Below, piece after piece: positions 9,064-17,181 of a stretch of DNA of 64,000 nt. The notes beneath the pieces are model-generated. The model did no database searches. It was not told the DNA's origin and saw only the letters and a program-made list of their open reading frames with translations. The first letter of the stretch is position 1; each line of letters starts with the position of its first letter. The position numbers and the translations under genes are program-made. The DNA is from Rubrivivax sp. (lineage in GTDB: Bacteria > Pseudomonadota > Gammaproteobacteria > Burkholderiales > Burkholderiaceae_C). The stretch spans positions 407,560-471,559 of the forward strand of contig JADJYX010000041.1 in NCBI GenBank assembly GCA_016719535.1. Reading direction: 5' to 3'.

Positions 9064-9234
9064 ATGAGCGAGCAAAAGAGCGAGCACAAGCCCACCACCA
9101 GCGTGCCGGACGGGCAATCGCGGTTCCTGACGACGCGCCAGATGCCGCCCAACGAGAAGGGATTCGTGGGCTTCGAAACCATCTGGGAGCCGTTCCAGAA
9201 GGAAGCCGAGTACCAGACGCCGAAACAGCCGTAG
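9064..9234 (+). CDS. Small 56-residue protein of the apr operon
   Basis: A short reading frame starting MSEQKSEHKPTT, containing FLTTRQMPPNEKGFVGFETIWEP-like sequence and ending with TPKQP. It has a strong purine-rich ribosome-binding sequence (AGGAAGAGGAAG, 9050-9061) just before the ATG. It is highly charged, soluble and lacks cysteines. I do not know a named family. The clear ribosome-binding site, the codon use of its neighbours and the position between the FKBP-type gene and the rhodanese gene make it a likely real gene. Confidence 0.65.
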   Translation: MSEQKSEHKPTTSVPDGQSRFLTTRQMPPNEKGFVGFETIWEPFQKEAEYQTPKQP

Positions 9235-9285
9235 GCGCGTCGACCGCAGGGCCGGCCGACGGCATAAGCATATGAGGTGAATGTC

Positions 9286-9300
9286 CGACCGCAGCGGTCG
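9286..9300. promoter_or_regulatory. Perfect 15-base palindrome upstream of rhodanese gene
   Basis: CGACCGC-A-GCGGTCG is a perfect dyad of 7-base arms in the 100-base gap between the small gene and the rhodanese gene. It could be an operator or a short hairpin; no T-run follows, so an intrinsic terminator is unlikely. Confidence 0.4.
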
Positions 9301-9334
9301 CGGCGTCCGACAATGCGCGCCCACGGAGCGCAGC

Positions 9335-9724
9335 ATGGAACATCTGGAGCCCAAGGACGCCTACGCCATCGTCAAGGACAGCCCGAATGCGCTGCTGATC
9401 GATTGCCGCACCGAGGTCGAGTTCTATTACGTCGGCCATCCGACCGATGCGATCAACATCGAGTGGAATACGGCGCCCGACTTCGAACTCAACCCGCACT
9501 TCGCCGACCAGGTGCTGCGCATGGCCGGGCGCAAGGACCGCCAGGTCATCCTCATCTGCCGCAGCGGCAAGCGTTCGGTGGACGCGGGGCTCGAACTCGA
9601 GAAGCACGGCTTCACCAACGTCGCCAACGTGCTCGAGGGCTTCGAGGGCGAGCTCGACGCCGAGCACCACCGCGGCCAGCTCGGCGGCTGGCGCAAGCAC
9701 GGCCTGCCCTGGCGGCAGGTCTAG
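9335..9724 (+). CDS. Single-domain rhodanese (sulfurtransferase)
   Basis: A 129-residue rhodanese-like protein with the active-site loop CRSGKRS (Cys near residue 73) in ILICRSGKRSVDAG, and an upstream LIDCRTEVEFYYVGHP motif. It would carry a persulfide on the loop cysteine and move sulfane sulfur in the cytoplasm. The ATG at 9335 is preferred because the family homology starts there; an in-frame ATG at 9281 would add 18 unconserved residues. It closes the plus-strand sulfur locus and converges with the cd1-like gene 11 bases away. Confidence 0.85.
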   Translation: MEHLEPKDAYAIVKDSPNALLIDCRTEVEFYYVGHPTDAINIEWNTAPDFELNPHFADQVLRMAGRKDRQVILICRSGKRSVDAGLELEKHGFTNVANVLEGFEGELDAEHHRGQLGGWRKHGLPWRQV

Positions 9725-9735
9725 GAGCGGGGGCG

Positions 9736-11721
9736 TCAGTAGACCTCTTCGGTCGTGTTGTGCACGTTGAACTTGCCCGTCGGGCTGGCCAGCCCGCCGA
9801 TGCGCGCGACCTCCTGCAACGTGACCGCATCGAGCACGACGACGGCGCCGTCGCTGGCCCAGTCCGACACCCAGACCTGCTTGCCGTCGCGGTCGAACTC
9901 GAAGTGCACGGCCTTGCCGGCGCGTGCGACGTCGAAGCAGCGGTCGATCCGGCCGTCGGCCTTGGCGTAAGCGCAGACCTGGCGCGCGTGCGTCGTGCTC
10001 ATCGTCATGTCGAAGAGCACCCAAGGCGATTTCGGGTGCGTCTTCACGAACAGCGACCCCGCCGCCGGCAGCGTCACCTCGCGCACCACCTTCCACGCCA
10101 CATCGGGTCTTGCCGCCGGGTCGGCGCCGTAGATCGACACCTTGGGCTCACCCAGGTGAGGCGTGACGTTGACCCAGCCGTATTGCGGATCCAGCCAGTT
10201 GGCGCCGCGCCCCGGGTGGGGCGTATCGCCGGTCTCGAAGCTCGCCGCCTTCTCTCGCCGCTGCATGTCGAAGACCACCATGCGCCTGCTGGCGTTGGCC
10301 GCGATCAGCAGGTGGCGTCCGGCCGCGTCCCAGCCGCCGTCGTGCAGAAAGCGCTCGCCAGCGATTCGCTGCACGAGCGGGAAGCCCGGCTTCGAATAAT
10401 CGACCAGGGCCAGCCAGCCGCTTTCCTTGAGCGCCAGTGACCAGACGGGCTCGCTGCGCAGGCCGAAGATCGACGCCACGCGAACCTCGGGCAGCGTCTG
10501 GCCGTCGATGCTGTCCAGCGGCAGGTCGACGCGGGCCAGCGGTTCGAGTGTCTTGCCGTCGTAGACCACGTACTGCGGCGGCCAGTAGCAGCCTTCGACG
10601 AGGTAGCGGTCCTCGTAGCCGGCCATGCGACTGCCCTCGACGCTGCGTGCGTCATGGCAGCCCTTGACGCTGGCCACGACATCGGGCGTTGCCGCCCACA
10701 GGTCGATCAGGCTGACCAGACCGTCGCGGCCGATGGCGACGAAGTAGCGCCCCGAGGCCGACGCGCGCAGGATGTGCACCGCAAAACCGACGTCCAGCCG
10801 CGCGACGCGCTCGCGACTGGCGCCGTCGAAGATCGAGACCTTGCTGGCGTCGCGCTCGACGACACCGAAGAAGTTGCGCCAGTCGCGTGCGTGCCGAGGC
10901 GCGGTCGGGCGCCGGTCCACCGGCACCGTCAGCCGCCAGCTCGCCTGGATGGCGCTCATCGAAAGCGCCGGCGGTTCGGGCGGCGGTTGCTGCAGGTAGG
11001 CGGCGAGTTGCGCGATCTGCGTCTCGGTGAGCGTGCCGCTCGTGCCGAAATTGGGCATGCCGCGCGGCGTGCCGTGGCGAATCAGCGCGCCCAGACCGTC
11101 GGTCCCGATCCAGCTGGAGCGCGCCTGACCGATGTCCGGGCCGGTGGCGCCGCCGCGATAGACCCCGTGGCAGCCGGCGCAGCGGTCGAAATAGGTCTGC
11201 CGCGCCTGCTCGAAGGCGCTGGCGTCCAGCATCATCGGCGCGCTGTGCGGCAGTGCGCCGCGCGCATCCTGGCGCTCGAAGAAGGCCAGCAGGTTGTCGA
11301 TGTCGGACGTGGACAGCCCGTAGTCGGGCATCGTGTAGCCCCAGGTGCCGAGCAGGCGCTGGCCGTAGGGGGTGGTTCCGATCCAGGCGGCCGGATCGCG
11401 CAGGAAGTTGCGCACCCAGTTCGCATTGCTGTTGCGGACACTCAGGTCCGGACCGAGGTGGTCGCCGTGACCGAAACTGTGGCAGCCGCTGCAGGTGCGG
11501 CGGAACAAGGCCTCGCCGGTGTCCGCATTGGCGGCGCTCACCGGTGGCGGTGCGGTTGTCGTCGTGCCGCCGCCGCCGCCGCAGCCCGTGACGAGCAGCA
11601 GCGCGGCCGCGACCGCGACCAGCCACCCCGCATGGCGCGTGCACCGGGTTTTGTCGGCATTCGTCGGAACTGTAGGCGGCGTTGCCGGCTCCTGGCCGCC
11701 GCGAGCGACATCGCTTTGCAT
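9736..11721 (-). CDS. Cytochrome cd1 (NirS-like) lipoprotein with two c-type heme domains
   Basis: A 661-residue predicted lipoprotein: signal LVAVAAALLLVTGC with lipobox cysteine at residue 47 and a poly-Gly linker. Two cytochrome c domains follow (CSGCH at 77-81, CAGCH at 181-185), then an eight-bladed heme-d1 propeller. The propeller keeps the proximal-His region VHILRASASGRYFVAIGRDG and both distal active-site histidines of NirS (FLHDGGW and TPHPGRGAN, spaced 42 residues as in Pseudomonas NirS), and ends PTGKFNVHNTTEEVY like NirS. True NirS has one c domain and is soluble, so this is an unusual form. The start is uncertain: ATG at 11721 or GTG at 11766. No nir maturation genes are nearby. 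Nitrite reductase or a d1-heme redox enzyme of sulfur metabolism are both possible. Confidence 0.82.
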   Translation of the reverse strand: MQSDVARGGQEPATPPTVPTNADKTRCTRHAGWLVAVAAALLLVTGCGGGGGTTTTAPPPVSAANADTGEALFRRTCSGCHSFGHGDHLGPDLSVRNSNANWVRNFLRDPAAWIGTTPYGQRLLGTWGYTMPDYGLSTSDIDNLLAFFERQDARGALPHSAPMMLDASAFEQARQTYFDRCAGCHGVYRGGATGPDIGQARSSWIGTDGLGALIRHGTPRGMPNFGTSGTLTETQIAQLAAYLQQPPPEPPALSMSAIQASWRLTVPVDRRPTAPRHARDWRNFFGVVERDASKVSIFDGASRERVARLDVGFAVHILRASASGRYFVAIGRDGLVSLIDLWAATPDVVASVKGCHDARSVEGSRMAGYEDRYLVEGCYWPPQYVVYDGKTLEPLARVDLPLDSIDGQTLPEVRVASIFGLRSEPVWSLALKESGWLALVDYSKPGFPLVQRIAGERFLHDGGWDAAGRHLLIAANASRRMVVFDMQRREKAASFETGDTPHPGRGANWLDPQYGWVNVTPHLGEPKVSIYGADPAARPDVAWKVVREVTLPAAGSLFVKTHPKSPWVLFDMTMSTTHARQVCAYAKADGRIDRCFDVARAGKAVHFEFDRDGKQVWVSDWASDGAVVVLDAVTLQEVARIGGLASPTGKFNVHNTTEEVY

Positions 11722-11835
11722 GGCGGTCAGTCTTGACTTGCCTTGCGCGATGCCGCTTGACGCCACGCAAACACCGGCGTCGCCGGCGTCCGGCCCCGAT
11801 GGCCGCCGCGCCGCCGGCCCGGCGTCCGGTGCCGA

Positions 11836-12735
11836 TCAGCGCCGCTTCAGCCCCAGCACCATCACCGTGCCGACGACGACCAGCGCGCCGGCCACCTGGA
11901 TGGGCGCGATGCGCTGGCCCAGCAGCGCCCAGGCCAGCACCATTGCCGCCACGGGCTCGACATTGAGGATGGGCGACGAGCCCACCACGCCCAGCCGGGG
12001 CAGCAGCGTGAACATGATCGTGAACGCGGTGCCGTAGAGCACGGTCAGCATCACCAGACCCCACCAGCCGGGTGGCGTGTGCGGCAGCCGCAGGCCGCCC
12101 TGCGCCTGGGTGACGATCAGCGCCAGCACGCCGACGATGGCCATCGTCACCGCGCTGCGCAGGCGGCCGTCGATGGCGGCGATCTCGTGCTGCGTGGTCA
12201 CCATCACGAGGCCGAAGGTGGCCGATGCCAGCAGCGCGAAGCCGACGCCGGCGCCGATGCGGCTCCACTGCGCCTGCGCGCCCAGCCCCGAGGCGGCGCC
12301 GAAAACGTCCAGCGCCAGCGCCAGGCCGACCAGCAGGATGGGCATGGCGAGGAGTGTGCGGCGGTCGGGGCTGCGGCCGTAGAGCACGCGCGCCCACAGC
12401 GCGGTGGCCATCGGCCAGGTGTTGAAGGCCAGCAGCGCCAGCGCCACCGGCAGCCGCGCCACCGCGGCATACAGCGCCAGGCTCTGCACCGCCACCAGCA
12501 GCGAGATGCCCAGCAGCACCCAGCGCTGGCGCGGCGTCATCGCCCACGGCACGCGCTGCTGCGCAACCAGCGCGCCGACCACCAGCGCGGTGACGGCGCT
12601 GCGCAGCGCCACCGCGGTGGCGACGTCGACACCGTCGTTGAAGGCGAAGCGTGCCGCCACATGGTTGCCGCCGAACATCGTGGCCAGCAACAGCAGCATG
12701 ACGAAGGCGCGCGGGGAGATCGAGGGTGGGCTCAT
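11836..12735 (-). CDS. EamA/DMT-family transporter
   Basis: A 299-residue integral membrane protein with about ten hydrophobic helices in two repeats of the EamA (drug/metabolite transporter) fold. It starts MSPPSISPRAFVMLLLLATMFGGNHVAARFAF, typical of the first EamA repeat, and has the second-repeat signature SSPILNVEPVAAMVLAWALLG near residue 240. The substrate is unknown. Its ATG overlaps the stop of the CobW-like gene (ATGA), making a three-gene operon with the amidohydrolase. Confidence 0.88.
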   Translation of the reverse strand: MSPPSISPRAFVMLLLLATMFGGNHVAARFAFNDGVDVATAVALRSAVTALVVGALVAQQRVPWAMTPRQRWVLLGISLLVAVQSLALYAAVARLPVALALLAFNTWPMATALWARVLYGRSPDRRTLLAMPILLVGLALALDVFGAASGLGAQAQWSRIGAGVGFALLASATFGLVMVTTQHEIAAIDGRLRSAVTMAIVGVLALIVTQAQGGLRLPHTPPGWWGLVMLTVLYGTAFTIMFTLLPRLGVVGSSPILNVEPVAAMVLAWALLGQRIAPIQVAGALVVVGTVMVLGLKRR

Positions 12736-13685
12736 GTCCAGGGTGGGCCGTTGCAGGAGCCGGCCAGGCCGATGACGGCCAGCCGGTCGGGGCCGAGGGC
12801 GGCGGCCGGCGCGGGTGCGAGCTGCGCCCGCCGGCCCACCACCTGCAGCAGCAGGCGCCGGCCGTCGGCGTCGGTGAGCAGGCCCTTGGCGCGCAGCACG
12901 CCGCTGCCGGCGGCGGTCAGTTGCCCCACCAGCGCCGCCACGTCCTGCGGCCCGTCCAGGTGCCGGCTGCGGCTGACGAAGCGGCCGGCCGCGGCTGCCG
13001 GTGCGCGCAACGCCTGCGGCGCCGGGGTATCGGTATCGGTATCGGTGCCGGTGTCGGTGCCGGTGCCGGTGTCGGTGCCGAACCCCAGGCCCAGCACCAC
13101 CTCGATCGGCAGTGCAGCCTGCACGGTCTCGACCGTGCGCACCGCGGGCAGCGAACGGCGCAGCGCGGCCAGTGCGGCGGCGTCCAGGCCGTCGACCTTG
13201 TTCAGCAGCAGCAGGTCGGCGGCCGCCAGCTGCGCGCGCACGGTGTCGCCGACATAGGCGTCGGCCTGCAGCGCGGCCAGGCGCGGCGCATCGGCCAGCA
13301 CCACGGTGCCGTTGCGCCTGATCGCGGGCAGCAGCGTCAGGCTGCGCGCCACCGCGGCGGGGTCGGCCACGCCGCTGGTCTCGAGCAGCAGCGCGTCGGG
13401 CCGCGGCTCGCGCACCGTCACCCGGCGCAGCGTGCCGATGAGGTCGGCACCATGGCTGCAGCAGATGCAGCCGCCGGCCAGTTCCAGCACCTCGCCGCTG
13501 GCGCCGGTGATGAGGTCGGCATCCAGCCCCAGGTCGCCGAAATCGTTGACCAGCACCGCCAGCCGCAGCCCGCCGGCCTGACGCAGCAGCTGGTTGACGA
13601 GCGTGGTCTTGCCGGCGCCCAGCCAGCCGCCGATCAGCACGCAGGGCAGTGGGGCTGCCAGTGGGGCGGCCACGTTCTTGATCAC
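12732..13685 (-). CDS. CobW/COG0523-family metal-chaperone GTPase
   Basis: A 317-residue G3E-family GTPase. The Walker A motif GGWLGAGKTTLVNQLL is near residue 19, the metal-binding GGCICCSHG (CxCC motif) near 71, and the G4 motif LLNKVDG near 157. It starts at a GTG whose GTGA overlaps the amidohydrolase stop. These proteins load zinc or other metals into client enzymes, and the metal-dependent amidohydrolase next door is a possible client. The linker between GTPase and C-terminal domain carries an 18-residue (D/G)T repeat encoded by hexanucleotide repeats. The frame is open upstream, but that part lies inside the amidohydrolase gene. Confidence 0.86.
   Translation of the reverse strand: MIKNVAAPLAAPLPCVLIGGWLGAGKTTLVNQLLRQAGGLRLAVLVNDFGDLGLDADLITGASGEVLELAGGCICCSHGADLIGTLRRVTVREPRPDALLLETSGVADPAAVARSLTLLPAIRRNGTVVLADAPRLAALQADAYVGDTVRAQLAAADLLLLNKVDGLDAAALAALRRSLPAVRTVETVQAALPIEVVLGLGFGTDTGTGTDTGTDTDTDTPAPQALRAPAAAAGRFVSRSRHLDGPQDVAALVGQLTAAGSGVLRAKGLLTDADGRRLLLQVVGRRAQLAPAPAAALGPDRLAVIGLAGSCNGPPWT
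13026..13079. repeat. Hexanucleotide tandem repeat inside the CobW-like gene
   Basis: Nine in-frame hexamers: three GGTATC followed by a mix of GGTGCC and GGTGTC. On the coding (minus) strand they encode alternating Thr with Asp or Gly. Units are multiples of three bases, so slippage would lengthen or shorten the linker without a frameshift. Confidence 0.9.
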
Positions 13686-15322
13686 GCCTGGAAGACGCGC
13701 CCGCCCTGCACCGTGCCCCAGACGCGCAGGTCCTTCAGTGCCTCGGGCGCCGCGCTGACGGGGTCGTCGTCGAGGACACAGAAATCGGCGCGCTTGCCGC
13801 AGGCGATGGAGCCGATCTCGCCGTCCAGGTGCAGCGTGGCGGCGGCGCCCAGCGTGATGGCGTGCAAGGCCTCGGGCACGGTGATGCGTTCGGCCTCGCC
13901 CAGCACCTGGCCGCTGGCGCTGACGCGGTTGACGGCGCACCAGGCGGTAAACAGCGGCGCCAGCGGCGTGATCGGCGCGTCGCTGTGGATGGCCAGCGGC
14001 ACGCCGGCGTCGAGTGCGCTGCGGCCGGCATTCATGCGCGCCGCGCGCTCGGGGCCGACCGTGATCGCCGCATGCTGGTCGCCCCAGTAATACAGGTGGT
14101 TGGCAAACAGGTTGACCGACAGGCCGAGCGCGCGCATGCGGCGGAACTGCGCCGCATCGGCCAGCTGCGCATGCTGCAGCGTGAAGCGGTGGTCGGCGCG
14201 CGGCTGCCGCGCCAGCGCGGCGTCCATGCAGTCCAGCGCCAGCGCGGTGGCCTCGTCGCCGTTGGTGTGGGTGTGCACCTGGATGCCGGCGGCCAGTGCG
14301 CGCTCGTAGCCCTCGCGCATCGCCTCGGGCGCCGCATACCACAGGCCGTTGGGTGCACCGTTGTAGTAGCCCGGCCAGCGCAGCCGCGCCGAGAAGCCCT
14401 GGATCGAGCCGTCGGCCACCACCTTGATGCGGCCCAGCCGCAGCTGATCGGTGCTGCGCGCGCGCAGTGCCACGGCACGTTCGACCGCCTGCGCCGGGCT
14501 GATGCCGATCATGCGCAGCAGCGGTACCAGGCGCACCGGATAGTCGGCCTCGCCGGTCAGGCGCAGCAGGGTGTCGAGCTCGGGGTCGAGCAGCGTGGCC
14601 GCGAGGTCGGTGGCGGTGGTGACGCCGGCGCGCACGGCCAGGCGGCCGAACGCGCGGATGCCGGATTCGTCGCCCGACAGGAAGGAGCGGTTCAGGCCCA
14701 CGGGGTCCAGCGCCGGCAGCATGGCCTCGGGGCCCTTGAGCTCACCCGTCGGCAGGCCATCGGCGCCCAGCGGGAAGGCCGGGTGGTCGATCCCCGCGCG
14801 CAGGAAGCCGGCGGCCTGCAGCGCCACGGTATTGACGTTGAGGATGTGGCCGCTGGCGTGCAGCACGCCCACCGGCCGCGTGGTGCTGACGCGGTCGAGA
14901 TCCGCGCGCGTGCAGCGGCGGCTGCCGAAATAGATGGGGTCGAAGCCCCAGCCGACGACCGGGCCGTCGGGCTGCGTCGCCGCCGCTTCGCTCAAGGTGC
15001 TCAGCATGGCGTCGATCGACGGCGAGCCGGCCACGCGGCGGCCATCGGGGTCGGTGGCGTCGAAGCAGCCGCAGTAGGCGTGGCGCCACAGCGTGCCGGC
15101 CATCAGGTGGCTGTGGCCCTCGACCAGGCCGGGCATCAGCACGCGGTCGGCAAAACGCTCGTCCAGCGTGTGCGGGCCCCAGCCGGCCAGTTCGGCCAGC
15201 GGGCCGACACCGAGGATGCGCCCTTCGCGCACCGCCACATGCGTGGCCGTGGGGCGCGCCGGGTTCATGGTGATGATGCGGCGTGCGGCGAAGATCGTGA
15301 TCGGGTCGCGCGGGGTGCTCAT
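13682..15322 (-). CDS. YtcJ-like metal-dependent amidohydrolase
   Basis: A 546-residue amidohydrolase-superfamily (Amidohydro_3) enzyme. Metal-binding motifs are visible: VLMPGLVEGHSHLMAGT (HxH) near residue 65-75, VHTHTNGDEAT near residue 345, and HSDAPITPL near residue 440. The family hydrolyses exocyclic amide or formamide C-N bonds; the substrate here cannot be named. The gene starts 58 bases after the HDOD gene on the same strand and overlaps the CobW-like gene by GTGA. Length and motifs look complete. Confidence 0.86.
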   Translation of the reverse strand: MSTPRDPITIFAARRIITMNPARPTATHVAVREGRILGVGPLAELAGWGPHTLDERFADRVLMPGLVEGHSHLMAGTLWRHAYCGCFDATDPDGRRVAGSPSIDAMLSTLSEAAATQPDGPVVGWGFDPIYFGSRRCTRADLDRVSTTRPVGVLHASGHILNVNTVALQAAGFLRAGIDHPAFPLGADGLPTGELKGPEAMLPALDPVGLNRSFLSGDESGIRAFGRLAVRAGVTTATDLAATLLDPELDTLLRLTGEADYPVRLVPLLRMIGISPAQAVERAVALRARSTDQLRLGRIKVVADGSIQGFSARLRWPGYYNGAPNGLWYAAPEAMREGYERALAAGIQVHTHTNGDEATALALDCMDAALARQPRADHRFTLQHAQLADAAQFRRMRALGLSVNLFANHLYYWGDQHAAITVGPERAARMNAGRSALDAGVPLAIHSDAPITPLAPLFTAWCAVNRVSASGQVLGEAERITVPEALHAITLGAAATLHLDGEIGSIACGKRADFCVLDDDPVSAAPEALKDLRVWGTVQGGRVFQA

Positions 15323-15380
15323 GCCCCCGATGGTGCCTCATCGCTGCGGCAAGCCGGCACCGCGGCCGTCGGGTTGCGGT

Positions 15381-16265
15381 TCAGGCGCTGTCGAGCCGTG
15401 CGCCGACCCCGTCTTCCCAGTGCAGCAGATCGTCGGTGCTGGCGTGCAGCCAGGCCAGCGCGGCGTCGCCGTGCGCCAGCCAGTCGGCCTCGGGGGCCAG
15501 GCCTTCGAGGCGCTGCAGCATCTGGTCGGCCACGAGGCCGGTCGCCACCAGCGTGTGCACCTCGGGCTCGGTGCCTTGGCTGCCCAGCGATTCCAGACTG
15601 TGGTGCAGGCGGATCGCCGCCACCACCGCCGGCGCCAGGTGCCAGGCGCGTGCGGTCAGCGCGCCCACCACGGCGTGGTCGGTGCGGTGGTTGGCATTCT
15701 CGGTGGCGATGAAGGGGCGGTCCTTGCGCGCCGCCGCCTCCATCATCGTGCCGGCGTAGCCCTTCACGCCCTGCATCAGCACCGGCAGGCCGACATGGCT
15801 GAAGAGGCCGTAGCTCCAGGCCAGGTCGGCCGACAGCCCGGGCAGCTGCTCGGCCAGCGCCGCCATCACGATGGCGCGCCGCGTCGAGCGGTCCCAGAAG
15901 CCCTGCAGCAGCGGGCTCTTTACCGGCAGCGCGTGGCGGGCCAGAAAGCCCGTCATGATGGCCGCCGTCTGGCGCACGCCCAGGCGGTTCATCGCCTGGC
16001 CGGCCGATGCCACCGGCTGGCTGCCGGCAAAGGCGGCGCCGTTGGCATTGCGGATCAGCGTGGCGGCCATCGCCACATCGGCATTGGCGATGCGGCTGAC
16101 TTCGTTGAGGTCGGGCTCGTCGCTGGCCATCGCGCGCTGCAGCCGCGTCAGCAGCTCGGGGCAGGGCGGCACGACGATCTGCTGCAGCGGGCCGCTGCGG
16201 CGTGCGGCATCGATCTCGCTGGTGATGGTGGCGATGCGCGATCGGGCTTCGGGCGTAGCGAGCAT
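15381..16265 (-). CDS. HDOD-domain protein
   Basis: A 294-residue HDOD-type signalling protein. The core LLTRLQRAMASDEPDLNEVSRIANADVAMAATLIRNANGAAF and AMNRLGVRQTAAIMTGFLAR are the hallmark helices of the domain, at about residues 38-110. The catalytic HD residues of HD-GYP phosphodiesterases are not conserved, as expected for HDOD. Such proteins act in signal transduction by binding partners. It has no obvious functional link with its neighbours. Confidence 0.85.
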   Translation of the reverse strand: MLATPEARSRIATITSEIDAARRSGPLQQIVVPPCPELLTRLQRAMASDEPDLNEVSRIANADVAMAATLIRNANGAAFAGSQPVASAGQAMNRLGVRQTAAIMTGFLARHALPVKSPLLQGFWDRSTRRAIVMAALAEQLPGLSADLAWSYGLFSHVGLPVLMQGVKGYAGTMMEAAARKDRPFIATENANHRTDHAVVGALTARAWHLAPAVVAAIRLHHSLESLGSQGTEPEVHTLVATGLVADQMLQRLEGLAPEADWLAHGDAALAWLHASTDDLLHWEDGVGARLDSA

Positions 16266-16334
16266 GGTGGGTCCAGGGCGGTCGACGCCTCGTTATCGGC
16301 GGTCGTCCGCGCGCCTTGAGCCGCCCGTGCGTGC

Positions 16335-17144
16335 TCAGGGGCTGCAGCGCTCGCCGCCGGCCCGTGCCAGCGTCACGGCTTCGGTCGCCGGGGCTTCGAC
16401 GACGAGCCGCTCGTCCTGCACCCGCGCCTGCAGCGGGGTGCCGGCCGTGCCCAGCAGGCGCAGCACGCGGCCGTCCAGCCGGCCCTGCAGCGCCCACTGG
16501 CGATCGCCGCGCTGCCACAGCGCCTGCACGGCCTGGTGGCGCTGGCTGATGCGCAACTGCGTGCCGGCCGGGCCGCACCACAGGCCGTCGGCGCGCGCCG
16601 GCACCACCCAGCGGTGCAGCCGGCTCTTCTTCTCCAGGCCGATGGTCTTTTCGGGGGCGTCGACGGTCAGCGTCTCGTCGGGCCACCAGTCGCCCATGTC
16701 CCAGTCGTGCGAGACGATGCGCGTGCCCGGCGCCAGCTGCAGCAGCGCCGGTCGCAGTTGCAGGTTGACCTCGGGCAGCAGGTACATCGTGATCACGGTG
16801 GCAGCCGAAAGGTCGGTCTTGAACAGGTCCTGCTCGCGGAACTCCACCCGCTCGGCGACGCCGGCGCGTGCGGCGGCCGCGCGGCTGCGCGCCACCAGGT
16901 CGGGCACGATCTCCACCCCCAGGCCGCGGGCGCCGAAGCGGCGCGCGGCGGTGATGACGATGCGCCCGTCACCCGAACCGAGGTCGATCACGCGGTCGTC
17001 CGGGCCCACGCCCGCCAGCTGCAGCATCGCCAGGGTGACGTTGTCGGGCGTGGTGATGAAGGGCACCTCCTCGCCCGGCTGCGCGCGGGCGGGCGGTGGC
17101 AGCAGCGCGAGCATGGCAAGCGGCAGGAGCAGGCGGCGAAGCAT
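16335..17144 (-). CDS. Secreted SAM-dependent methyltransferase-like protein
   Basis: A 269-residue protein with an N-terminal signal peptide (MLRRLLLPLAMLALLPPPARAQ) and a class I methyltransferase core: VIDLGSGDGRIVITAA (motif I) near residue 52, LGVEIVPDLV near 75, and DLFKTDLSAATVITMYLLPEVN (motifs II/III) near 105. The C-terminal ~100 residues have no family I recognise. Methyltransferases with export signals of this type recur in Proteobacteria, but their substrate is not known. It diverges from the DUF808 gene across 37 bases. Confidence 0.78.
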   Translation of the reverse strand: MLRRLLLPLAMLALLPPPARAQPGEEVPFITTPDNVTLAMLQLAGVGPDDRVIDLGSGDGRIVITAARRFGARGLGVEIVPDLVARSRAAAARAGVAERVEFREQDLFKTDLSAATVITMYLLPEVNLQLRPALLQLAPGTRIVSHDWDMGDWWPDETLTVDAPEKTIGLEKKSRLHRWVVPARADGLWCGPAGTQLRISQRHQAVQALWQRGDRQWALQGRLDGRVLRLLGTAGTPLQARVQDERLVVEAPATEAVTLARAGGERCSP

Positions 17145-17181
17145 GAGAGGATGCTAGCCTCATCGACAGCCCGTCCTGCCC

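Noticed and set aside
9736..11721. Calling this gene nirS or nirN outright
   Set aside because: It differs in having two c-type heme domains and a lipid anchor, and no maturation genes are present. Both distal histidines argue against NirN/NirF, but activity cannot be known from sequence.
13026..13079. CRISPR-like or VNTR array outside genes
   Set aside because: The units are 6 bases without spacers and lie in frame within a coding gene.
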